Shown: in pieces, positions 26,550 through 34,570 of the stretch
Layout: every line of letters starts with the position of its first letter
How positions within the stretch are numbered: position 1 is the stretch's first letter
Source: Thiohalomonas sp963783235
GTDB lineage: Bacteria > Pseudomonadota > Gammaproteobacteria > Thiohalomonadales > Thiohalomonadaceae
Length of the DNA: 64,000 nt
Assembly (NCBI GenBank): GCA_963783235.1
Contig: CAWAMN010000001.1
Span: 2,356,001-2,420,000, forward strand
Direction: 5' to 3'
The notes under the pieces: generated by a model
What the model was told of the DNA's origin: nothing
Database searches by the model: none
The model's input: the letters and a program-made list of their open reading frames with translations, nothing else
Program-made: the position numbers and the translations under genes

Positions 26550-27515
26550 ATGGATAGCTCACCACCAGAGAAACCCAGGGCTGAGGACATGAGATCGCTG
26601 CTGCAATATGCGACTCTTGCCCCCTCCAGCCACAATACCCAGCCTTGGCGGTTCGTGTACGGCGAGGGGCGCATCGCCCTCTATGCCGATCGCACGCGGG
26701 CGCTCCCTGCCAATGATCCCCAGGACAGAGAGCTTACGATTAGCTGCGGGTGTGCAGTGATGAACTTGCGGGTTGCCGCGGCCCGGGCGGGACTGTCCGC
26801 CAGGGTCTTCCCCTTGCCGGATCCCGGGAACGCGGACTGGCTTTGCGTCGTCGACCTGGAAAACAGGGGAGCCACTCCGGATGAAGCGGAGCTATTCCCG
26901 GCCATTTCCCGGCGCCACACCTACCGCCAGCCTTTCGAAGCGCGCGAGGTGCCAGGGATGCTGTTACAGGGGCTCTCGTCGACAGCAAATCGGGAAGGTG
27001 CCTGGTTGGAGTTCCTGCCGGAGGAAGAGCGCCCCGAAGTTTCACGGCTGATTGCCGAAGGCAACACAGCGCAATGGTCGAATCCGGCCTGGCGGCGCGA
27101 GCTGGCCGTCTGGATGCGTCCGCGCCGCCGGGGAGACGGCTTGACGGTGCCCGGATTGCTTGCGCCTGCCATAAGGATGGTGGTGCGCCATTTCGATATG
27201 GCAAAGAGCGTGGCCGAGGGCGACAGGAAGCTTGCGGAGAACGCACCGGTTCTGGCGGTGCTGGGATCCGATAGCGAAGGAGTCACCGATTGGCTGAGGA
27301 CGGGCCAGGCATTGGAGCGGGTCCTGCTCGAGGCGGCCCGCGAGGGTCTACAGGCCTCCTATTTGAATCAGCCGATTCAGGTGGCCGCACTCCGCCCGAG
27401 GCTGCAACGCCTCGTAAATCGCGACGGTTATCCTCAGATTCTGCTTCGGCTCGGTTTCCCGAGCGGAAGCATGCGGGCGACACCCCGCCGTGGTTTGGAC
27501 GAAGTGGTCCAATAA
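26550..27515 (+). CDS. Acg-type FMN-binding nitroreductase family protein
   Basis: About 321 residues of nitroreductase fold. The N-terminal LLQYATLAPSSHNTQPWRF is the FMN-phosphate binding signature of the Acg/nitroreductase branch. ISRRHTYRQPFEARE and the C-terminal ALERVLLEAAREGLQASYLNQP are also typical. The frame is open far upstream, but protein-like sequence starts near 26550; an ATG at 26589 (after TGAGGAC) is an alternative. In mycobacteria Acg proteins sequester FMN under stress. The role here is unknown. Confidence 0.85.
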   Translation: MDSSPPEKPRAEDMRSLLQYATLAPSSHNTQPWRFVYGEGRIALYADRTRALPANDPQDRELTISCGCAVMNLRVAAARAGLSARVFPLPDPGNADWLCVVDLENRGATPDEAELFPAISRRHTYRQPFEAREVPGMLLQGLSSTANREGAWLEFLPEEERPEVSRLIAEGNTAQWSNPAWRRELAVWMRPRRRGDGLTVPGLLAPAIRMVVRHFDMAKSVAEGDRKLAENAPVLAVLGSDSEGVTDWLRTGQALERVLLEAAREGLQASYLNQPIQVAALRPRLQRLVNRDGYPQILLRLGFPSGSMRATPRRGLDEVVQ

Positions 27516-27640
27516 TCCCGGCGGCTCACCAGCAGTCCAAGCCAGCCTGCACCCTGTAAAATCCGTCAAAGCGCGGGGCTTTTCGGAGGGCGGGCTGTGG
27601 TACATTGTCGGGATTTCGTGATTCAACCAAGGGGTGAACC

Positions 27641-28657
27641 GTGAGCCGCTTAGAGACCGCCCGTGGGGGCTTCTCCCGCACCCGTATGCGCCGCATGCGC
27701 CGGGACGATTTTTCGCGCCGGCTGATGCGGGAGACAGTGCTGACCGCCAATGATCTGATCTACCCGATGTTCGTGCTGGAGGGGGAAAACCAGCGCGAGG
27801 CGGTGGCCTCCATGCCCGGCATCGAACGACTCTCCATCGATCTGTTGTTGAAAGAGGCCGAAGAGCTCGTGGGCCTGGGCATTCCCATGGTGGCCCTCTT
27901 CCCGGTCACGCCCCAGGAGAAGAAAAGCCTGGGCGCCGAGGAGGCCTACAACCCCGACGGCCTGGCGCAGCGGGCAGTGCGCGCCCTGAGGGAGCGGTTC
28001 CCGGAACTCGGCATCATGACCGATGTGGCCCTGGACCCCTTCACCAGTCACGGCCAGGACGGTCTCATCGACGACTCCGGCTACGTGATGAACGATGAAA
28101 CCGTCGAGGTGCTGGTCAAGCAGGCTGTCTCCCACGCCGAGGCGGGCGCACAGGTGGTGGCCCCCTCGGACATGATGGATGGGCGTATTGGCGCCATCCG
28201 CCACGCCCTCGAAGCCGCCGGCCACATCCACACCCGCATCATGGCCTACTCGGCCAAGTACGCCTCCAGCTTTTACGGCCCGTTCAGGGATGCGGTCGGC
28301 TCGGCCGCCAACCTGGGTGGCGGCGACAAGCGCACTTATCAGATGGACCCGGCCAACAGCGACGAGGCCCTGCACGAAGTGGGGTTGGACCTGGAGGAAG
28401 GGGCCGACATGGTCATGGTCAAACCGGGCATGCCCTATCTGGATATCGTGCGCCGGGTGAAGGATCAGTTCGGCGCCCCCACCTATGCCTATCAGGTCTC
28501 CGGCGAGTACGCGATGCTGATGGCCGCCGCCCAGAACGGCTGGCTGGAGGAGCGGCAGGTGGTGATGGAGGCGCTGCTCTCATTCAAGCGCGCCGGAGCC
28601 GACGGCATCCTGACCTACTTCGGCAAGCGCGTGGCGGGCTGGCTAAAGGAGGCTTGA
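27641..28657 (+). CDS. hemB: Delta-aminolevulinic acid dehydratase (porphobilinogen synthase)
   Basis: Condenses two 5-aminolevulinate molecules to porphobilinogen for heme. 338 residues from a GTG start with AAGGGGTGAACC before it. The two active-site lysines lie in MAYSAKYASSFYGPFRDA and MVKPGMPYLDIV. The metal loop reads DVALDPFTSHGQDG, with Asp in place of the zinc-binding cysteines, so this is the magnesium-type enzyme, as in Pseudomonas. It is convergent with sodC. Confidence 0.97.
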   Translation: MSRLETARGGFSRTRMRRMRRDDFSRRLMRETVLTANDLIYPMFVLEGENQREAVASMPGIERLSIDLLLKEAEELVGLGIPMVALFPVTPQEKKSLGAEEAYNPDGLAQRAVRALRERFPELGIMTDVALDPFTSHGQDGLIDDSGYVMNDETVEVLVKQAVSHAEAGAQVVAPSDMMDGRIGAIRHALEAAGHIHTRIMAYSAKYASSFYGPFRDAVGSAANLGGGDKRTYQMDPANSDEALHEVGLDLEEGADMVMVKPGMPYLDIVRRVKDQFGAPTYAYQVSGEYAMLMAAAQNGWLEERQVVMEALLSFKRAGADGILTYFGKRVAGWLKEA

Positions 28658-28680
28658 GCGCCTGCCGGGTAAGGGCTAAA

Positions 28681-28700
28681 GCAGGACGCGGTGGTCCTGC
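28681..28700. terminator. Weak hairpin between convergent hemB and sodC
   Basis: GCAGGAC and GTCCTGC pair around a 6-base loop. There is no T-run on either side, so it may only be part of a terminator or a fortuitous palindrome. Confidence 0.3.
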
Positions 28701-28727
28701 CCGTCCCTGATCGTGCGGCCCCGCCGT

Positions 28728-29291
28728 TCAACTCGCCCCGGCTTGACGGTTGCTGTTCGAACCTTTTTTGGGCACGACCCCGCATGCGACCCGAGCACCT
28801 CCGCCACCCAGCGGTTCGGGTTCATCGGAATAGTTATCGCCGTTTTGGTGGACAATCACCGCATGCCCCCGCAGGTCGGCGAGATTCAGCCGCGGCGCCA
28901 GGGTCGGAGTGGAGGCGGAACCGTCCTCGGCCACATACAGCACAGGGAGATCCCCCAAGTGGCCTCGACCGTAGGGGCCTTCGTGCATGTCGGTACGGCG
29001 CGGGTCAAAGTGTCCCCCCGCGGCGACACCGGCGGTCTCCTCACCCTCCTTGAGTCCTGTGCCGCAGTCAGGCCTGACGTGCACATGGAAGCCGTGAAGG
29101 CCGGGAGTCAGGCCCGAAAGTTCGGGGCGAACCATAACGCCTTCAAAGCGCGAGGTGTCGAAGGTTATCGTACCCAGCGATTCACCGACGCCTTCGTCGC
29201 TGATGGCGTTGACTGTCACCTCAATCGGCTCTGCCCGGAGTGCGGTCGTTCCGAGTATTCCCGCTGCAAACAACGCTACAATGGCTCTCAC
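28728..29291 (-). CDS. sodC: Copper/zinc superoxide dismutase, periplasmic
   Basis: Converts superoxide to peroxide and oxygen in the periplasm. The GTG at 29291 follows an excellent ribosome site (GGAGGAGAACCG) and gives a signal peptide (IVALFAAGILGTTALRAEP). Copper ligands are in GFHVHVRPDCG and HAVIVHQNGDNY, the zinc loop includes AGGHFDP and HLGDLP, and the C-terminal GGGARVACGVV supplies the disulfide partner. 187 residues is usual for bacterial SodC. It lies convergent to hemB, 70 bases apart. Confidence 0.95.
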   Translation of the reverse strand: MRAIVALFAAGILGTTALRAEPIEVTVNAISDEGVGESLGTITFDTSRFEGVMVRPELSGLTPGLHGFHVHVRPDCGTGLKEGEETAGVAAGGHFDPRRTDMHEGPYGRGHLGDLPVLYVAEDGSASTPTLAPRLNLADLRGHAVIVHQNGDNYSDEPEPLGGGGARVACGVVPKKGSNSNRQAGAS

Positions 29292-29499
29292 CGGTTCTCC
29301 TCCCTGAAAACCCACATCCACATAAAGCCATAGTGCAAACAGCAGGCCCGGTCGACCTCCATTGACCATCGGGAGCCGGGAAAGGGCGGCAAATCAGAGT
29401 GAGCGGTTCCACCGCGAGGGTCTCGGAAAGGAGCTCCCACCCGTTCGCTTCGCGGGTCAACCGATGGGGTGAGCGGAGAAACCCTCCCGGCGCTCGGGG

Positions 29500-30231
29500 C
29501 TATGCCCTAATCAGTTGCCGGGGTCCACCCTGGCTCGAGCCGGTAGCAGACTGAAAGGAGTTGGCGGCCGTCCGATTGTTGGCGTTTTCGAGCCAGCGAA
29601 TGATGGGTTCCCACTGCGCCTGATCACGCCGGTAGCGGCGTTCTTTCATCTCGTGCACCCCGAGCCCCTCGGCGGCGGCACGCAGGTAGTTTTGGGAATC
29701 GCGCAGGCGGGCCACGAAAGGGATTTCGAGAGTATCCAGAAAGCGTCTGAGGGAGCGGTAGATTTTGTTGCTTTCTCCCACCCGATTGGCGATCACCCCC
29801 ATGCGCACATGCCGTGCACGCACTTTGGCCACCAAAAGCAGATCCTGAATGAACCGGGAGGTGGCATGGATATCGATGGGCGACGGCAACACCGGAATCA
29901 ATATGGTGTCGACCCCGACCACGAGTTCCGACAACTGAGGCCCGGAGACACCTGCGGGCGCATCGAGAATCACCCGCCTCACATCGGGCGGCACGCGCAA
30001 CTGCCAGGTGCGAGTCATCCGGAAACCCGGGTGGCGATAAGCGGCGATACCGTGAATGGCGTAGTGCCTGGAACTGTCGCGAAGGCTCACCCACTGGGTC
30101 GATGAACCCTGGGGGTCGTAGTCAAGAACGGCGGTACGGATCGAGCGAGACGCATAATAGCTCGCCAGATTGGTGGTGACGGTGGTCTTGCCGCAACCGC
30201 CCTTGCCATTGAGGATCAGAATTCGGCGCAC
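29500..30231 (-). CDS. Orphan ParA/MinD-family ATPase
   Basis: 243-residue deviant-Walker ATPase: KGGCGKTTVTTNLA at the start, DYDPQGSSTQW (Walker A' and switch), and VILDAPAG in place of the usual DxxP. The start is GTG after GGGGAACT. No parB or parS-like partner gene is adjacent; both neighbours are housekeeping-type genes in other orientations. Orphan ParA proteins position chromosomes, chemotaxis arrays, carboxysomes or other cargo; which applies here cannot be told. Confidence 0.88.
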   Translation of the reverse strand: MRRILILNGKGGCGKTTVTTNLASYYASRSIRTAVLDYDPQGSSTQWVSLRDSSRHYAIHGIAAYRHPGFRMTRTWQLRVPPDVRRVILDAPAGVSGPQLSELVVGVDTILIPVLPSPIDIHATSRFIQDLLLVAKVRARHVRMGVIANRVGESNKIYRSLRRFLDTLEIPFVARLRDSQNYLRAAAEGLGVHEMKERRYRRDQAQWEPIIRWLENANNRTAANSFQSATGSSQGGPRQLIRA

Positions 30232-30584
30232 AGTTCCCCATTCCTTCGCAGCGGTGTGGTCTTGAACGACCGAGCCGCGGGCTGTCGCTCAGATGCATTG
30301 AATGTCATCGCGGATCACAGGCTTGAGGCCTTTCTCCCTTGTTCAAGGTTAGTGTAATAGACCCCCGGCGGCAATGCGTCACATTTTCCATGCATATAGA
30401 GAGTGAGGCGTCGTGTTGTGATCGACCTAACATTCTCGCAGGGCAAAACGGTGCACTTGCACTCTCCCGCTCGCCCCGGGGCTCCCGTCACTTGCGGCCG
30501 GCGAAAACAAGGCGCGCGGCGGGTCGGTTTGCCGATGCGGTCCCATGCCGCAATAATGAGCGCACATTTTCGGATTGAGCCCCC
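30232..30584. other. Divergent intergenic region
   Basis: 353 bases between the ParA-like gene (minus) and ubiD (plus), presumably holding both promoters. A small inverted motif (CCTTG-TT-CAAGG) is present. No gene, RNA or clear promoter boxes recognised. Confidence 0.4.
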
Positions 30585-32048
30585 ATGAAATACCGAGACT
30601 TGCGCGATTTCATCAAACAACTCGAACAGCGCGGCGAACTTAAACGGATTACCGCCGAGGTGGACCCACATCTCGAAATGACCGAGATCTGCGACCGGGT
30701 GCTGCGTGCCGGGGGTCCCGCCCTGCTGTTCGAGAATCCGAAGGGGCACAGCGTCCCGGTACTGGCGAACCTGTTCGGTACCCCGGAGCGGGTGGCCATG
30801 GGCATGGGCGAGGAGTCGGTGGAGGCCTTGCGCGAGGTAGGGAAACTGCTCGCCACACTGAAGGAGCCGGAACCACCCAAGGGCATGAAGGATGCCTGGG
30901 AGAAGATGCCCATGTTCAAGCAGGTGCTGAACATGTCGCCCAAGCCGGTCCGGGGGGCCGCCTGCCAACAGGTCGTGCTGGAAGGCGACGAGGTCGATCT
31001 GTCGAAACTGCCGGCCCAGACCTGCTGGCCAGGCGATGTAGCCCCACTCATCACCTGGGGGCTGGTGGCCACCAGGGGGCCGCACAAGGAGCGGCAAAAT
31101 CTGGGGATCTACCGCCAGCAGGTGATCGGGAAGAACAAGGTGATCATGCGCTGGCTCTCCCACCGCGGCGGCGCCCTTGATTTCCGCGATTGGCAGAAGG
31201 CGCACCCCGGCGAGCCGTTCCCCATCGCGGTGGCCCTGGGGGCCGACCCGGCCACCATTCTCGGCGCGGTCACCCCGGTGCCGGATACGCTCTCCGAATA
31301 CGGTTTTGCCGGGCTGCTGCGCGGCTCCAAGACCGAAGTGACGACCTGCATCGGCAACGATTTGCAGGTTCCCGCCTCGGCCGAATTCGTTCTGGAAGGC
31401 GTGATTCACCCCGGCGAGATGGCCGATGAAGGCCCCTACGGGGACCACACCGGCTACTACAACGAGGTGGAGCGCTTTCCGGTGTTCACCATCGAACGCA
31501 TCACCCACCGCAAGCAGCCCATCTACCACAGCACCTACACCGGGCGCCCGCCGGATGAGCCGGCGGTACTGGGCGTGGCCCTCAACGAGGTGTTCGTTCC
31601 CATTCTCCAGAAGCAGTTTCCGGAGATCGTCGACTTCTATCTGCCGCCCGAAGGCTGCTCCTATCGCATGGCGGTGGTGTCAATGAAAAAGCAGTACCCG
31701 GGCCACGCCAAGCGGGTGATGCTCGGCATCTGGTCATTCCTGCGCCAGTTCATGTATACCAAGTTCGTCATCGTTACCGATGATGACGTGAACGTGCGCG
31801 ACTGGCAGGACGTCATCTGGGCCATGACCACCCGCATGGACCCCAAGCGCGACACTACCATGATCGAGAACACCCCGATCGATTACCTCGATTTCGCCTC
31901 CCCGGTCTCCGGCCTTGGCTCCAAGATGGGCTTCGATGCCACCAACAAGTGGCCGGGCGAGACCGACCGCGAGTGGGGCACGCCCATCCGCATGAGCGAC
32001 GAGGTGAAACAGCGGGTGGATGAGATGTGGGATCAACTCGGGCTTTAA
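30585..32048 (+). CDS. ubiD: 4-hydroxy-3-polyprenylbenzoate decarboxylase
   Basis: Prenyl-FMN-dependent decarboxylase of ubiquinone synthesis; it needs prenyl-FMN made by UbiX, which is not in this window. The 487 residues are near the E. coli length. Seen motifs are LRDFIKQLEQRGELKRIT at the start, QNLGIYRQQVIGKNKVIMRW, EGPYGDHTGYYN with the catalytic Glu/Asp region, and the YTGRPPDEPAVLG loop. It is followed 35 bases later by mtgA. Confidence 0.97.
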   Translation: MKYRDLRDFIKQLEQRGELKRITAEVDPHLEMTEICDRVLRAGGPALLFENPKGHSVPVLANLFGTPERVAMGMGEESVEALREVGKLLATLKEPEPPKGMKDAWEKMPMFKQVLNMSPKPVRGAACQQVVLEGDEVDLSKLPAQTCWPGDVAPLITWGLVATRGPHKERQNLGIYRQQVIGKNKVIMRWLSHRGGALDFRDWQKAHPGEPFPIAVALGADPATILGAVTPVPDTLSEYGFAGLLRGSKTEVTTCIGNDLQVPASAEFVLEGVIHPGEMADEGPYGDHTGYYNEVERFPVFTIERITHRKQPIYHSTYTGRPPDEPAVLGVALNEVFVPILQKQFPEIVDFYLPPEGCSYRMAVVSMKKQYPGHAKRVMLGIWSFLRQFMYTKFVIVTDDDVNVRDWQDVIWAMTTRMDPKRDTTMIENTPIDYLDFASPVSGLGSKMGFDATNKWPGETDREWGTPIRMSDEVKQRVDEMWDQLGL

Positions 32049-32083
32049 GCTGAGCGCCCGCCGCGGAAGGGCAAAGATTCAAA

Positions 32084-32761
32084 ATGCTGAAGCGCCTCAC
32101 GCTATTGGCGGCTGGCCTGGTCCTGGGCTTCGAGGGTTTTTACGGCTTCCAGATCTGGCAGCTCCGGGACAACAACCCTCGAATCACCGCCTTTATGGCC
32201 GAGCGGCTCAAGGAACTTCGGGCTTTGAACCCCGATGCGGAGTTGAAACAGAACTGGGTGACGTACGAGGCGATAAGCCCCGCCGTGAAAAGGGCGATTG
32301 TCGCCTCGGAGGATGCCAAGTTCGCGTGGCACGATGGTTTCGACTGGGACGGTATCCAGCGTGCGCTGGAGAAAAATCTGGCCGAGGGCGAGATCGTGGC
32401 CGGCGGGTCGACCATCTCCCAGCAGTTGGCGAAAAACCTTTATCTCTCGGGAGAGAGGTCGATCATGCGAAAGGGACAGGAAGCGGTCATGACGCTGATG
32501 CTGGAGATGTTCCTTGGCAAACGCCGCATCCTGGAAATCTACCTCAATATCATCGAGTGGGGCGAGGGAGTCTTCGGTATCGATGCCGCCGCCCGATACT
32601 ACTTCGGCATGGATGCCTCGCGGCTCAGTGCCCGGCAGGCGGCACTGCTGGCCGCCATTGTACCGCGGCCACGCCACTACGACCGCAACGGCTGGGGACA
32701 CCGGGTCGAACAGCGGGCGCTGACCATTCTCAAGCGAATGCAAAGTAGCCGGGTTCCGTAG
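32084..32761 (+). CDS. mtgA: Monofunctional biosynthetic peptidoglycan transglycosylase
   Basis: Polymerises lipid II glycan strands at the inner membrane. One N-terminal membrane helix (LTLLAAGLVLGFEGFYGF) is followed by a GT51 domain with the catalytic Glu in VASEDAKFAWHDGFDW, the GGSTISQQLAKNLYLS motif and RRILEIYLNIIEWG. 225 residues is the usual size. It follows ubiD closely on the same strand. Confidence 0.96.
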   Translation: MLKRLTLLAAGLVLGFEGFYGFQIWQLRDNNPRITAFMAERLKELRALNPDAELKQNWVTYEAISPAVKRAIVASEDAKFAWHDGFDWDGIQRALEKNLAEGEIVAGGSTISQQLAKNLYLSGERSIMRKGQEAVMTLMLEMFLGKRRILEIYLNIIEWGEGVFGIDAAARYYFGMDASRLSARQAALLAAIVPRPRHYDRNGWGHRVEQRALTILKRMQSSRVP

Positions 32762-32848
32762 CACAACGATTCACCAGGGGGCAGCGTGGGAAAGTCTCTC
32801 TCGCATACGCTTACTTCACCGCACCGCGACCGACCGGAGATAACGCTT

Positions 32849-33103
32849 ATGAAATGCCGAGCCGGATGCGCCGCCTGCTGCATCGAACCCTCCATCAGTT
32901 CGCCGATCCCGGGCATGCCCGAGGGAAAGCCGGCGGGAGTTCCCTGCGTGCAGCTCACGGCAGAGGGGCTCTGCGGCCTTTTCGGCAAACCAGAGCGCCC
33001 TACCGTCTGCGGCAGACTCAAGGCCCGGGCAGAAATGTGCGGGGAGAATCGCCATCAGGCACTCCGGATACTGCAGCAACTGGAAAAGGACACAGCACCC
33101 TGA
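32849..33103 (+). CDS. YkgJ-family cysteine-cluster protein
   Basis: 84-residue protein with the CxxxxCCxxC-type cluster KCRAGCAACCIEPSIS and further cysteines in VPCVQL, GLCGLFG and TVCGRL, which together probably bind a metal (zinc or iron-sulfur). The start at 32849 follows CGGAGATAACGCTT. The cellular role of this family is not known. It lies between mtgA and the ATP-grasp gene on the same strand. Confidence 0.8.
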   Translation: MKCRAGCAACCIEPSISSPIPGMPEGKPAGVPCVQLTAEGLCGLFGKPERPTVCGRLKARAEMCGENRHQALRILQQLEKDTAP

Positions 33104-33250
33104 ATACGTGTTCCGAAATGGTGCCGTCACTCCCCTCATCTCGACCTTCTCCCTGAAGGGACAGTCGCCTTAGAGAGCTCCGGCGTTTGCGGGGCCGTGT
33201 GTTACGAGCTAAGGGTAGGGTAACGGTCTGCTCAAGAGGGGGGCAGGGAG

Positions 33251-34570
33251 ATGCCCAGGAATCTCTTCGTAATCGGCCTCGATCCCTTCCACCGTCAGAT
33301 GCTGGAAAAGGTTCGCCACTCCGAAAAGTACGCCTTTCACGAGTTGCTCGACTACGGCGAGGTGATTACTCCCGTCGATTATCCTTTCAAAACCATGCTG
33401 TCCAAGGCCTCGCAACGCTTGAGATCCTTCAAGGGAACCGTAGACGGCGTTATCGTCCACTGGGACTTCCCGGCGAGCACCATGCAGCCGATTCTCTGTC
33501 GCGAGCACGGCCTGCGCTCGGCCTCGGTGGAAAGCGTGCTCAAGTGCGAGCATAAATTCTGGGCGCGGCTGGAACAGCAGCGCGCCATCCCCGAATACAC
33601 GCCGCGCTTCGATGCCGTGGACCCGTTTGCCGATGATGCTCTGGCGCACCTGAAGATCCCCTTCCCCTTCTGGCTGAAACCGGTGAAGTCATTTGCCTCT
33701 CACCTGGGCTTCCGCATCGGTAATGAGGAGGATTTCCACTCGGCGACCGCGATCATACGCAAGCATATCCATCGGCTCGGGGATCCGTTCAATGTAGCCC
33801 TGAGCCATGCCGAACGGCCGCCGGAGATCGAGCGGGTGGACGGCAACTGCTGTATCGCCGAGGAGATCGTTGGCGGAAGGCAGTGCGGGATCGAGGGTTT
33901 CGTCTTTGAGGGCAAAACCTCCGTCCACGGCGTCATCAACTGCGTGAAAGACAGCAGGAGCCAGAGCTTTACCCGTTTCGAATATCCCTCGGCGTGGCCG
34001 GAGTCGGTCCAGCAGCGCATGGCCGACGCAGCGCAACGGCTGTTTCACCATATCGGTTTCGACAATTCGCCCTTCGGCGTGGAGTTCTTCTGGGATGAGG
34101 CAACTGACAAGCTCACCCTGCTCGAGGTGAACCCCCGTATCTCCCAGTCCCATTCCGATCAGTTCATCAAGGTGGAGGGCGTATCCAACCACGAGGTAGC
34201 GGTGGACGTGGCCCTCGGCCGCGAACCGGAGTTTGGTCTCAAGGAGGGCCGCTACGACAAGGCCGCCAAATTCCTGCTTCGCAAATACGCCGATGCTGAA
34301 GTGTTACGGGTGCCGACCCGGGACGAGATCGCGGCACTGGAATCGGAGTTTGAAGACAGCATCATCAAGGTCCTGGTAGAACCCGGGATGCGCCTGTCCG
34401 ATCTGCGGGACCAGGACAGCTACAGCTTTGAGATTGCCAATCTCTTCCTGGGAGCTCGGGACCAGGATGAGCTGGTGGAGAAGTACCAGCGGTTGGCACA
34501 GCGCCTTCATTTCGAGTTCTCCGACGGCCGGCCGCCCGAAGAGCTCCAGTTCGAAAAGATCCGCTACTGA
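33251..34570 (+). CDS. ATP-grasp ligase-like protein of unknown substrate
   Basis: 439 residues. The N-terminal part (FVIGLDPFHRQMLEKV) resembles a pre-ATP-grasp domain. The central ATP-grasp fold is shown by FPFWLKPVKSFASHLGFRI (nucleotide-binding Lys), AEEIVGGRQCGIEGFV and the metal-binding end LTLLEVNPRISQSHSDQF (Glu-x-Asn). Such enzymes activate a carboxylate with ATP and join it to an amine or thiol. Its last base is the first base of the next start (TGATG), so it is translationally coupled to the CocE/NonD hydrolase. The substrate is unknown. Confidence 0.85.
   Translation: MPRNLFVIGLDPFHRQMLEKVRHSEKYAFHELLDYGEVITPVDYPFKTMLSKASQRLRSFKGTVDGVIVHWDFPASTMQPILCREHGLRSASVESVLKCEHKFWARLEQQRAIPEYTPRFDAVDPFADDALAHLKIPFPFWLKPVKSFASHLGFRIGNEEDFHSATAIIRKHIHRLGDPFNVALSHAERPPEIERVDGNCCIAEEIVGGRQCGIEGFVFEGKTSVHGVINCVKDSRSQSFTRFEYPSAWPESVQQRMADAAQRLFHHIGFDNSPFGVEFFWDEATDKLTLLEVNPRISQSHSDQFIKVEGVSNHEVAVDVALGREPEFGLKEGRYDKAAKFLLRKYADAEVLRVPTRDEIAALESEFEDSIIKVLVEPGMRLSDLRDQDSYSFEIANLFLGARDQDELVEKYQRLAQRLHFEFSDGRPPEELQFEKIRY

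Noticed and set aside
30315..31529. 404-codon minus-strand frame opposite ubiD
   Set aside because: It is an antisense shadow of the clearly recognisable UbiD protein in GC-rich DNA.
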